The position numbers were made by a program, and so were the translations under genes. The notes beneath the pieces are model-generated. The model saw only the letters and a program-made list of their open reading frames with translations. It had not been told where the DNA came from and searched no databases. Of a stretch of DNA of 24,676 nt, positions 8,413-17,189 are shown piece by piece. The first letter of the stretch is position 1; the number at the start of each line of letters is the position of its first letter. Source of the DNA: Chara braunii (taxonomy: Eukaryota > Streptophyta > Charophyceae > Charales > Characeae); assembly GCA_003427395.1 (NCBI GenBank), contig BFEA01000251.1, positions 759,381 through 784,056 of the forward strand. The letters run 5' to 3'.

Positions 8413-9425
8413 GGGGCCCTGTTTGCAGCATTGCCTGCCCTAAGTGAAGGCGGAGGTGCCCGCCCTAAGTGAAGGCGGGCCTAACATATCGCAAGAGGCC
8501 CTCGACTCTCAATTTCATATTTGGGGTCCAGGTAGTTGCGACGCGCCAGTTGGTTGAAAGAAACTCAGGCCGGGCAACACAGACATTTCCATGGCCTTCC
8601 GGGCTTTTCCAAAGAATGCAGGCCCTGGGCGTGATTCGCAGCCTCATACAGAGACAGTTGGGCGCCCAACCGAACGAGGCCAAGCAGCCCAGTAGCTGCT
8701 GTACACAGGCAGCCTCCTGGGGCCTTCCGGAAGCTTCTGGGCCCAGGCCAGTGCAGCCAGGCTGCGCGAGCAGGCTCTTTCCATAAAGGAAAGAGCTCTG
8801 CCCTGGCTGCGGCATTCGGTCACTTGCTGGCTGGCGGCAGCGCTGCTGGAGCGATTGCTCGCAGGCTGGCTGCCGGCATTGGAGCAAGAGGCTGTGCACG
8901 TGCGGTCGTGTGAGGGAGCAGGGCGCTGCTGAGGGCAGCGCCATAGCCAGCCTCCATAGCGGCCTCGGCTTGGATACACAGTGAGGCGCAGGGGTGGTCT
9001 TCGGGTATGAGAGGACAGGTGTGGGTGTAAGTCAGGGAAGGGTGAAGGATAATGATGATGATGATGTGAGGGCACTTACCTTGTATTGGCGATTGTTTGC
9101 ATATGGGCGACATCTTCAAGTTCTTCGGGTTGCCGCTGATGTCAACAGTTGCATTGTCTATTATTAGGCTGTGGTAGCTGTGTAGGAGTAGGCTGGGCGC
9201 TGAGCGCCAAGTAGGAGTGTGAAGGGACTGGACTCTTGTGTTGCTGAAGGAGAGAGAGAGCTCTCCATGACATTGGTTTTCGGTACTACGAACCTCCATT
9301 GGTGTATTATTGGTGCAATGCTACTCTCTGGACACAGTGTGACTATCTGGCTTTTAATGAGATGGTGTAATCTGGATTTGTCATCTCGCTGTTGCTTATT
9401 TACCTTGCACATGCCTAAAACTCGT
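8413..9425 (+). repeat. LTR relic, family 3, inside element B
   Basis: This block parallels 21771-22980 in order: GGGGCCCTtGT, the GCCCGCCCTAAGTGAAGGCGGGC stem-loop, a CAGTTGGTTGA segment, gctgcg-rich middle, GAGGGGCGCTGCTG-like piece, and a tail with GACATTGG and ATTGCATTGCT-like words. It is heavily diverged and shows no primer site before the right end of element B. I read it as a degenerate LTR that inserted into element B. The open frames of up to 159 codons on its minus strand are repeat-derived. Confidence 0.45.
8458..8480. other. Conserved stem-loop of LTR family 3
   Basis: GCCCGCC and GGCGGGC enclose the loop CTAAGTGAA. The same structure occurs at 21826-21848 and 22077-22099. A partial duplicate (GCCCTAAGTGAAGGCGG) precedes it at 8437-8453. 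Confidence 0.55.
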
Positions 9426-9437
9426 TCTATAACGTAC

Positions 9438-9463
9438 GTACGTTGTATTTGAATACAACGTAC
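9438..9463. repeat. Subterminal palindrome of element B, right
   Basis: GTACGTTGTATT and AATACAACGTAC form a perfect 12-bp dyad around TG, 45 bases inside the right end. It mirrors the left-end ACGTACG palindromes. Confidence 0.7.
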
Positions 9464-9657
9464 CCCGTACGTTGTATTTGTATACAAGGTACATACGTTC
9501 TTTTCGGGTTAAGAAGGTAGTCCTATCAAACTTTGACCAGGCCTGAAATCCGGTGTCTGATGCCGGCCTAAAGAATGTCACAGAGGCACTCCATTTTGTG
9601 TACCCTGAGGCAGCAGAAATATCACATAATTTGACGACATCTGTGAAAGAAAACTAG

Positions 9658-9781
9658 TGGGATCCGAGCGGTTGCAGAAGCCATCCAATGGATGAAACAA
9701 CAGGGAACCAGCAAGGTTCATGCTGACCATCTTCGTTACTATCCACTTTTGGCAAAAGAAAAGAAGGCAGAAGTGTCACAA
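9658..9781 (+). CDS. Candidate host exon a, unidentified protein
   Basis: The frame (codons on 9662 ATC) is open from 9647 to a stop at 9812. It reads as ordinary protein, with Ala/Glu/Gln-rich helix-like sequence followed by VHADHLRYYPLLAKEKK. A good donor, CAA|GTGAGC, lies at 9782 and ends the exon in phase 0. The acceptor is less clear; AG at 9656-9657 is one possibility. The joined frame runs into exons b, c and d without a stop. I do not recognise the family. Element B ends 145 bases upstream, so earlier exons may lie beyond the transposon block. Confidence 0.4.
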
Positions 9782-10098
9782 GTGAGCATTAGGAGGAGTG
9801 GGGGAAGAGGGTGAAGGATGGTCGAAAGTGCCATGAATTGACTTGAATCATCAGGAAATTTGTCAGTGATCGGGGATGAAATAAATGGGCAACGTTTTGT
9901 ACATCACTCTCTCTGAAAAAGGATCAGTAAGCTTTTCAAGAAGGTAAAATAAGCCATTGAATGAATTGGGTGAACCCAGAACTCAGCAGAAGCAGACTGT
10001 AAGTTCTGCTTTTGTCCACCCTTTCCTTGCTCTCTCTCCTTGCACCTGAACATGATTTGTTGTTTCTTTTTTCTTTTCCCCCTTGGATCTTCGTACAG

Positions 10099-10130
10099 AG
10101 TTACTATCATGACTCCCATGCCCAATTGCG
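10099..10130 (+). CDS. Candidate host exon b, 32-nt microexon
   Basis: A strong pyrimidine tract (ttcttttttcttttccccc) and TACAG precede 10099, and GTGAGT follows at 10131. Starting in phase 0 from exon a, the 32 bases encode SYYHDSHAQL plus two bases of the next codon. An alternative is a longer exon to the donor at 10224, but that needs another phase. Intron a-b is 317 bases. Confidence 0.4.
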
Positions 10131-10749
10131 GTGAGTGGACGATGCACTTCCAATCGCCAGGATGTATCCAAACTCAGCTTGCAGCGTCACTGCCTCATCG
10201 GAACCTGGCTGCTAGCAAAACTTGTAAGTGTATAGGTACCCGCACAGAACCACAAAGGCATGCAATGTGGCCTAAGGAAGGGAAACAGAGGGCGTAAGGT
10301 TTAGAGGATTGGGCATATGGCTTGTCTATTTCCAGAAGGCACTGCTTGGTCACATTTACAATCCATTAAGCGATATGGTAATCAAGTAGTCTTACACGGC
10401 AACTTTTCTGACTGAATCTCGTTGTACGTGCCATGGGACTTCTCCAGGAAATTCCTAGCATGAGTATGCCCTTCATGAATATGCCCTTATTCCTATGTGA
10501 TATCGCCATCTTAGGGCATGTTCACATTGGAACTTCTTCCGCTGAATCTGGCCGTACTCTGTTTCAGATACATTGGGCGAAGTCCTAGTATGAGTATGCC
10601 CTTACAACCATTTCCTCTTGCCTATGGCTCTCTGAGTCATGTTTTCCTTGCTGTCATGTACACTGTCAGACTGTGGCCTGTCTATCCTGATCATGAGTGG
10701 GTTTGTGAAATGGTTCTTTTGTTGTATTGGTGGATGCTGTGCTGCACAG

Positions 10750-10857
10750 GCTGGCGCTGGAAGAGTGCAACGTCGCGGTTTTGTTTACCCAAAGCCCTAA
10801 GGGTGCTAGAGGAGCATGTTTCTTGCGATTTGTGGCAGCGTGCTACCTCACTTATTG
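10750..10857 (+). CDS. Candidate host exon c
   Basis: GCACAG precedes and GTAAGT follows. With the two bases carried from exon b the frame is LALEECNVAVLFTQSPKG and on through a hydrophobic FLRFVAACYLTY stretch, with no stop. A second frame is also open, so the frame choice rests on splice phase. Intron b-c is 619 bases and includes a 21-base direct repeat (TCCTAGYATGAGTATGCCCTT at 10454 and 10583). No family is recognised. Confidence 0.4.
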
Positions 10858-10959
10858 GTAAGTCCTCTATCCTCTCATGCATTTGTCAGTTGGCAACATG
10901 TCCATGTGGGTTGCAGCCATGCACATTTGTATTAATACTGTAAACTTCTTATTTTGAAG

Positions 10960-11039
10960 TGTGGAACTCGTGGATGAATTCAGTATTGCGTCGGTGGTAA
11001 AACTGGAAACGAAAATGAGAAGATTCTATTTGTTCACGG
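10960..11039 (+). CDS. Candidate host exon d
   Basis: The acceptor ttcttattttgaag ends at 10959 and the donor G|GTAAGC follows 11039. Entering in the phase left by exon c, it encodes VELVDEFSIASVVKLE and a basic MRRFYLF stretch. The closer AG at 10916 would give an immediate stop, so 10959 is preferred. The exon ends in phase 1. The 5' LTR of the large retrotransposon starts 49 bases later, which would put that insertion in the next intron. Confidence 0.4.
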
Positions 11040-11088
11040 GTAAGCAGATGTTGCATGGCCTGCAATGAGGCCCGACTGGTCACCCTTT

Positions 11089-12313
11089 TGCAATGACTTG
11101 CTGTTTTCGGGTCTCCTGTAGCCTCTCTTTGTCGAGGCTGTACCATAGGTAGGATAGATTCGTAATTTTGTTTGGCTGAGGGCTAACCGAGAGACCTACC
11201 TGTAGTGGGAATTCGTGAGGGACATACCTGTAAATTTGGGAAAAATACAGGCCTAACACTAGTCCTACCCTAACTGCGAATAGCAGGCCCGGGCTACCCC
11301 TGGGACAGACAGGCCCTAAGGGCCTATGCTGATAGACGGTCCTATAGCCTATAGCTGAGTACGGTAGAGGCCGAGAGGCCGAGACTGATACGGTACCGGT
11401 CAGTCAGTCAGTCCGGTCTAGGTCGAGTCTAGGCTAGCTGCAGTCTATAGATAGAGTGGGCACATCGGTCCAGGGCTTTTGGCAGTTGGTACCGAGTACG
11501 CGTGAACCGGAAGTGGTGACGGCTCAGTGTGGAAGGAGACGGGCATCGGAGTGCCGGCCATAGCTGGGACCTGCGCTGTACTCTGCCAGCACGTAGGGGC
11601 TGACAGAGGTCTGGGCTATCGAGGTTTGCTGGAGGCGAGAGAAGTTGGTGCCCTGCTGGACCCTCCTCCGGAGTGGGGTTCCAAGGTGGTGGCGCTGCAG
11701 CCATAGCTGCAGCTTCTTCCTCAGAGGTCATCTTGGCAGGGTTTGGTGGCGCTGCTGCAGACTTCCATCCGGGAAGTCTTCCGACACTTCGTCATCATCA
11801 GATACTGTGGCGCTGGCCTTCTTCTTCGTCCTTTGAGTGGCGCTTGGCCTCAGAGGCCTGTTTTAGGGTGGCGCTTCCCTGTGGAGGCTGTATCTGGGTG
11901 GCGCTTGATGTTTCAGGGGCTCTGGGGTGTTACGGGTGCTATTTAGGGTTGGGGAGTGAAGCGCTGCTCACTTTTGAGCAGCGCACTGTAGTACTGAAGT
12001 TATCCTGACAATCCGAGACTCCGAGTTCAATAACCAGTGTGTAACTAGGTTTGGACTATCATTGTTTCATTGTTTCCTGGATGTGATCTACTCGACTTTT
12101 CTTTATGACTGGTTGTGAGTATTGAGTGGAGTGAATTGCACTTTCAGTGTACCTTGTCATACCGCATGGTCAAGTCTTCCGCTGTGTTTATCTCTCCCTG
12201 TGTAGTGTGATACTCCTATCCTCTCCCCTTCCTTCTGTGTATGTATGGGCATACCTGGAAGTCTATGTGAGTGAGTGTTGGTCTTCAGACAACAAACAAC
12301 CAGAATCATAACA
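11089..12313 (+). repeat. 5' LTR of the Gypsy element
   Basis: The LTR starts TGCAATGACTTG and ends AATCATAACA. It is 1225 bases, 38 shorter than the 3' copy because of several small indels. It holds six TGGCGCT words between about 11688 and 11905 and a perfect hairpin at 11961-11984. The poly(A)-like site reads AATAAC at 12029-12034, against AATAAA in the 3' LTR. Confidence 0.9.
11961..11984. other. Hairpin in 5' LTR
   Basis: GCGCTGCTCA and TGAGCAGCGC pair perfectly around CTTT. It lies about 45 bases before the poly(A)-like site. The 3' LTR copy (21272-21295) has one stem change that keeps a G-U pair in RNA. Confidence 0.6.
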
Positions 12314-12315
12314 GT

Positions 12316-12327
12316 TGGTATCAGAGT
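12316..12327 (+). other. Primer binding site, initiator Met tRNA
   Basis: TGGTATCAGAGT lies two bases after the 5' LTR and matches 11 of 12 bases of the standard plant-type PBS complementary to the 3' end of initiator Met tRNA (TGGTATCAGAGC). It would prime minus-strand DNA synthesis. Confidence 0.85.
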
Positions 12328-14100
12328 GATTGGATCCGGACACTGGAGCGATTGACGAGTTGGAGCACCCATCATCTTCTGGCGAGATACTGGAGTTGTC
12401 TCATGGCGATTCATCATCTTCAGGGTTGTTGTCAGTAAGGGTGGTGGTAGTGAGTGGGTGGCGAGAAGAATTGGACAGAGGGTGACTCACTCCTGACTAG
12501 GGTTTTGCAGGAGTGGTTGGCGATTGGTGCTCAGAGGTCTGAGAGGCTCTGGGAGGCTATTTTTAGCTTGGGGATTCATCTGGAGGCTGGCGATTGGCAA
12601 GGAAGTGATCCCAGGAGTTAGCGATTTTGGAATTGGGTCAGGATCCCCAATTTCCAAATGGCGCAGTACATGGTGATGTGGCGTTGCACTAAGTTTGTCA
12701 GTTATTGGCACCTGGGAGTCCGAATTCCGTGAATCTGTCAGTTGGGGGTGAAGCGCCTCAGGGTAATCTACTGGATCACTAAGTTTCAAGGAGTTTGGTA
12801 CGTGGGAACACTGGATAGTGTTAGGAGATGGAACTGGCGAGATGGCGTTGACTTGTCAGCCATAGCCAGAGTTTCATGCATCTTCTTCAGAAGCGGACCC
12901 TGAAGTAAGTGTGTTCCTTACTCCAGCTTATGTGGCGATTCTGGGGCTATTTTTAGAATAGCGAAATTTGGTCTGTCTGTCTGTTTACAGTAGAAAATCG
13001 AAAGTCAGACTGTGGGACAACCATATCCAACTTCCCCTACCTACCTTCTTTGACTTCTACTAACCCTGTTTAACCTTTTCTCTGACTCATATTTCATCTG
13101 TGACTGCTTTATGGTATTGCGATTTATATTGTGTAGTGAATTGGTGAATTCAGGGTCCTGTTTTCAGTGATAATGCAAATTTGAATTTTGCGCTGACATA
13201 GCTAAAGCTTGGCTAGACTAGAGTTAGTCATAACTTTGGTTTTGTCCGCCAGAATTCAATTATGTCAGTCCCTGGTAAATCGCAATTCAGTATACAGTGT
13301 CTGTCTGAAATCGCACATTCAGATTTGATGTTTTGAGTCAGTTACAGTGAAAACTGTAATTCGCCATACCAAGGGTATGGCATACAGGGTCATACAATAT
13401 TGGAGTCTGCAGGGTCGGTCTAAAAATAGGGTTACCTGTAAATCGTTGCATATTGGTCATCAGTGGGCACCTGTTAAACCCTAATTAGTCACTCTGTCTA
13501 ATTACTAATCAACACTAATCAGTCCAAGACTGTATCCTGTCAGTTATTGAAGCAGGATTTGCATTTCTTGCATGCAATTGTTGTGTCAGGGCAGGGATGG
13601 GAAAATCGTGAAATTGATTTTGTTGAGTCTACTCTTAACTGACCCTGACCCTCAAGTGGTCTGTAGAGGCTGAGCACTCACTTGCTTAAACTAACCTACT
13701 TCTCTCTCCAGGCAGGTGACAGCAATTGAGTGAGTACCTAAGTTCGCAACCCGGATTTTTAGGAGTACCTGTACCTGACCTAACCACACCCTCTTTGAAA
13801 ACCAACCACTCATACCCACTATATACCTGATCTGTTGGACCTGTACCCATATCCACCTGTTAAAAAAAAAAAACTATACCCAGACCTACCCTGCCTGAAC
13901 CTCTTCAACATGTAACTGACCATACCTACCCATGAACAATTTTTTTCAAAACCACCCATGGCCACCTGAACCCAAACCGTTTGTTAATCACCGATGCCCT
14001 ACCCTACCGAAGTTTTCTTTACATGTACCCACCCGTACCTACCCATTATTGTATGCACCCACCCATAACCACCCGTGCTCGTCGTCCACCCTCCTCTAAC

Positions 14101-14260
14101 CGCCCATAACTGCCCCTAACTGTCATTAACTGCCCCTAATTGCCCCTAACTGTCCTTAACCGTCCCTAACCGCCCCCGACTGTCCCTAATCATCCCTAAC
14201 ATTTTTTATTTTTTTTTTAACCGCCCCTAACCGCCCCTAATTGTCCTTAACCGCCCCCAA
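14101..14260 (+). repeat. 10-bp minisatellite, consensus YGYCCCTAAY
   Basis: From 14101 to 14200 ten units run without a phase change, for example TGCCCCTAAC and CGTCCCTAAC. A T-rich insert of about 20 bases (14201-14219) interrupts, and four more units follow. The CCCTAA core recalls plant telomere repeats, but the period is 10, not 7. Looser 10-base patterns (acccacccgt) occur upstream and at 14775-15010. Confidence 0.8.
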
Positions 14261-14499
14261 GTATTCCCAACCCCTGTACATCACAGGATTGACGTGGTAA
14301 TTTTTATTATTATTAATATTATTATGTTATTTTATTTTTTTCGAGATGTGGCAGCTGCTGCAGCTACTGCCCCAAAAGCAACATTTGTCACATGTCGTCA
14401 CTCTGATGCTGCTATGGATGCATCTGGTGCTACAGCAGCCTATGCAACCTGTATAGCATCTGCAAATACAACGACCCTCGGTCTGTCACACACACATGC

Positions 14500-14500
14500 A

Positions 14501-14541
<41 letters not shown>
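14500..14541. repeat. CT/CA compound microsatellite
   Basis: A CT run passes directly into a CA run. Confidence 0.9.
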
Positions 14542-15033
14542 ATATAAATATTATGTACAGAGGGTTACACACATATGAAAATAGTTTGAAAATTTGACAA
14601 ACAAAAAATAAAAAAATGAAGAGATATAAAATCCACGAGAAAAAACGTTTGCGTCATGGGAAAGCAAGAAATTCGGCATATGAGAAGTGTCACGCTCGAG
14701 CAAAAATAAAAAGCCTGCAAAGCTACAAGACTCACATTGGGTATAGCACGGTTACCCGATCGGAACCTCTGTCTGCCCGTACCCACCCATTTTGTTTTTT
14801 TGCCACCCGTACCTGCCTATACCCCTCTATTTTTTTTTTTGGCCGTCCATACTCGTTTTTTTTTTTGGTACCCCTACCCCTACCTGCCCTTACCCACCCA
14901 TGATCTCCAAAAGGGGCAATTGTGCCCGCCCTAACAACCACCACGTTTTGTTTGTGTCTGCCCATACCCAACTCCCCCTTTGGAAGGGGTACGCATACCC
15001 ACCCGTAACCTGGCGGTTACAGTCGGGTACGGT

Positions 15034-15052
15034 ACGGGTAACGGTTACCCGT
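15034..15052. repeat. 19-bp palindrome at end of the pyrimidine-rich leader
   Basis: ACGGGTAAC and GTTACCCGT are exact complements around a single G, 88 bases before the gag ATG. Confidence 0.6.
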
Positions 15053-15139
15053 TTGCGCTCTCTAGTGAGTACTGAAAATAAATCTCAATTCCTGTTACTG
15101 CCTGTTCTATTTTTATTTATCTGAATTGTGGGCAAAAAA

Positions 15140-16716
15140 ATGGCCGATTCTGAGAAGGGCGAAGTGCCTAAGAAGAGTGAGACTTCTGAAGTGAAGCCTC
15201 AGGTACAGCCCAAAACGCCGGTCCTTCTTGACCCGCTAGAGGCTGAACTGCGGACCCAGGAGGAGATACATCGCCAACAGGCCAAGGCAGTTGAGTCTCT
15301 AAAGGCTGAGCTGAAGAGGAAGGAGGAATCTGCCAGAAAAGCAACAGGGAGGGAACTGGCAGCTGACTTGGAGAAGGTTAGAACTAGTGGCAGCTCCAGT
15401 TAGTGCAATAAGGACATAGCTGAATTCGTCCTTATGCAGGACGAAATTCATCAGTCCTATTCTACTAGCTGGGACGCCAGGATCACCAGTTTGGAGGACA
15501 GCATGGCTGAGCATACTCAACAGTTGAAAGATATCTCTTCCAAACTGGACCGTCTCTTTGTCCATCTGAAGATCCCACCTGCTTAGACAGCTCCTCCCTC
15601 TCTTGGGCCTTCTCAAGCAGGCTGTCAAAACCCCCCGCAATCCAGACCCACATCTCCACCCTCTACCCCGAAATCAACAGCAACTTCACAACCCTCATCA
15701 CCATTTGACTTTCAGCAGCCCAAGCTGACACCTGCACCAATGTTCTCAGGTGAAGATCCGAAGGTGGATGTTGCAGATTGGGTCACTGCCCAGAGAACCT
15801 ACATGAGTGCGTTCAAATGTGATGAGGATGTGAAGGTGTCTGCCATCCTTGCTCGCTTGGAGCGGACTTCACTGAAGTGATGCACTTCCACCTCCAGCAA
15901 GCAAGGGATGGAAATGTCTGATTTGGCACAAAGGTTGGGGGTGGCTGGTTTTCTGCAGGCCCTGCAGGATAGGTTTGCAGACAAGGAGCTGGCCAGGAAA
16001 ACAGCAGATAAAATTCTGCGCCTGGGCCAAAAGAAATTTGATGGCTCCTTGTCCAAACTCTATTCTACCTTTGAGAGTCTGACCTCGACTCCAGGGTTAG
16101 AGATGAGTGAGCAGTATCTCATTCATGTCTTGCGTGCAGCGCCTGAGCAATACCAACCGGCTTTATTCTCTCAGGGCCACAAGGACTAGCGATCCTTTGG
16201 CAGAGCAGCCCTAGACTTGGAGTCCAAGCTCCATGTCCAGGAAGCACCTTTTGAAGGAAGGGACCCTCCTCCAAAGGCCGAAGGAGGAGGAAGGGTGCCC
16301 TGTTGGCTGCTGCAGCTTCCGGATCAGATAGTGACACAGCATCACAGGGTGGGAGCCCTCCACCAGGGACTGCTTTACCATCTGCTGCAGATTCTGTTTT
16401 ACCATCTGATGCTTTGATAGGCCTGACAAAGGGCAAGGCCTCAACCCAGAAAGCATCAGCCAGCAAGCAGGGGAAAGGAAAGGGACGTGCCTCTTCCCGT
16501 GGTGCCTAGAGAGTACCTTTGCCACGTGACGTCCGTTGGCCAGTTGATCCCCTTGATCCTTCCACCTTCCCCTGGCATGCACTCAGGATCCAGGAGGCGG
16601 TATGGAGGAAGAGGAAGGACAAGGGGGTCTGCCTGAGATGCGAGGGGGACCATTTGTTGAAGGACTGTCCCAGCATGCCTCGTAGGTCTACAGGCAGCTC
16701 TAGTTCAAAAAACTAG
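15140..16716 (+). pseudogene. gag: gag of the Gypsy element, broken
   Basis: ATG at 15140 is the first Met of the frame (a GTG four codons upstream has no support). The N-terminal ~130 codons are charged and coiled-coil-like (repeated Leu/Glu/Lys, then SLEDSMAEHTQQLKD), followed by a Pro/Ser linker and a capsid-like segment from about 15737 with the MFSGEDPKV.V..W start typical of Gypsy gag. In-frame stops fall at 15401, 15584, 15878 and 16187. Between about 16250 and 16285 the sensible frame shifts; the new frame has a stop at 16507 and ends with a zinc knuckle (16630-16668) and TAG at 16714. The knuckle reads C-x2-C-x3-H-x4-C, one residue short of the normal C-x2-C-x4-H-x4-C. Several stops look like single C-to-T or G-to-A changes of Trp or Gln codons. 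Confidence 0.75.
16707..16713 (+). promoter_or_regulatory. Candidate -1 ribosomal frameshift site between gag and pol
   Basis: The heptamer A AAA AAC is in the exact phase of the gag frame (tca aaa aac) and the next codon is the gag stop TAG (16714-16716). A -1 slip enters a frame with no stop for 47 codons, Gln/Ser/Glu-rich, leading towards the protease. This is the classical retroviral X XXY YYZ arrangement. I found no strong stem-loop or pseudoknot just downstream by eye. Given the other frame breaks, a simple indel in the A run is the main alternative. Confidence 0.4.
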
Positions 16717-17159
16717 AGCAGAGAGAGGTGCAAGCAGCAGCTCCTTCCACCAGTGCTGATTCACTTTCAGATGAGGGTGAATCTTCACATTCTCTCGTTG
16801 GGTCTTCCATATCTGGAGTTGCATCTTCAGGGTCTTTCATGTTTGAAAACTCTTGAGTTGGATGAGACGTGGGAGGAGGACGATGCTCAGTGCCTTGCTG
16901 ACCTTTTCCTGTCCTTGCAGGAAAAGAAGAAAAAACATAGGTCTGAACTCATCCTACTTCGACCCTTCATCTTGGGAGCCAAGATCAAAGGGCTCTTGGA
17001 CTGTGGGGCTACTCGCAACTTCATCTCTCCCAAGGCAGTCAGCAAGCTGCACTTGGATCAGAGACTGGTGAATTGGGACAGCCTATAGAGGCTCGCATTC
17101 GTGACTCTTCCACAATCAGGATTACGACTGTTGTCAAGGGCCTACCTCTTGTCCTTTGA
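16713..17159 (+). pseudogene. pol: pol: aspartic protease region
   Basis: The -1 frame runs from 16713 to a TGA at 16854, after which the reading continues one frame over with LELDETWEEDD and a Lys-rich stretch. The active-site pattern LLDCGATRNFIS follows, with the catalytic Asp codon at 16999-17001. Cys replaces the usual Ser or Thr of the D-S/T-G triad, which occurs in some plant Gypsy elements. A TAG at 17086 and another shift near 17070 break it, and the C-terminal strand (VVKGLPLVL) is recognisable up to a TGA at 17157. Confidence 0.65.
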
Positions 17160-17189
17160 CAAGCAGGGAGAAGTCAGACACCGCTTGAA

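Larger units (their letters stand above)
7091..9512. mobile_element. Element B: piggyBac-like TTAA-flanked element with nested insertions
   Basis: TTAA-CCCGAAAA at 7091-7102 and TTTTCGGG-TTAA at 9501-9512 frame a 2414-bp element. The ends match for about 24 bases with roughly four differences (left CCCGAAAAAAACGTACGTAC against right CCCGAAAAGAACGTATGTAC). TTAA duplication with ends starting CCC is the known signature of the piggyBac superfamily, which often also has subterminal inverted repeats, as here. No transposase is recognisable. The interior contains a TCCGGA-rich TIR element and an LTR relic, so the original element was smaller. The left TTAA is shared with element A. Confidence 0.6.
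12328..15139 (+). other. Long untranslated leader of the Gypsy element
   Basis: About 2.8 kb separates the primer site from the gag ATG, long for the group. The first 600 bases repeat TGGCG or TGGCGA about ten times. A bland A/T-rich part follows, then from about 13740 a strongly pyrimidine-rich region of ACCCACC/CCCTAAC words. No credible protein frame is present; the 94-codon frame at 14294-14578 is built on microsatellite. Confidence 0.6.

Noticed and set aside
8465-9299. Several minus-strand frames of 143-159 codons
   Set aside because: They overlap one another inside an LTR relic, are rich in Gln, Ser and His from repeats, and have no gene context.
10099-10223. Longer version of exon b ending at GTAAGT 10224
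   Set aside because: It is open only in a phase that does not join exon a at its donor; the 32-nt exon fits both neighbours. It remains a possible alternative splice form.
11429-11731. Antisense frame starting MTSEEE with Ala/Pro-rich sequence, also present at 20800-21045
   Set aside because: Its presence in both places follows from LTR homology; length and end differ between copies, so coding is not supported.
14101-14260. Interstitial telomere repeat
   Set aside because: CCCTAA words are present, but the period is a strict 10 bases and not the 7 bases of plant telomeres.
14294-14578. 94-codon plus-strand frame
   Set aside because: Its C-terminal half is translated CT/CA microsatellite and it lies in the retroelement leader.
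15128-15139. GTG as the gag start
   Set aside because: The first ATG at 15140 is four codons on, and eukaryotic initiation would favour it.
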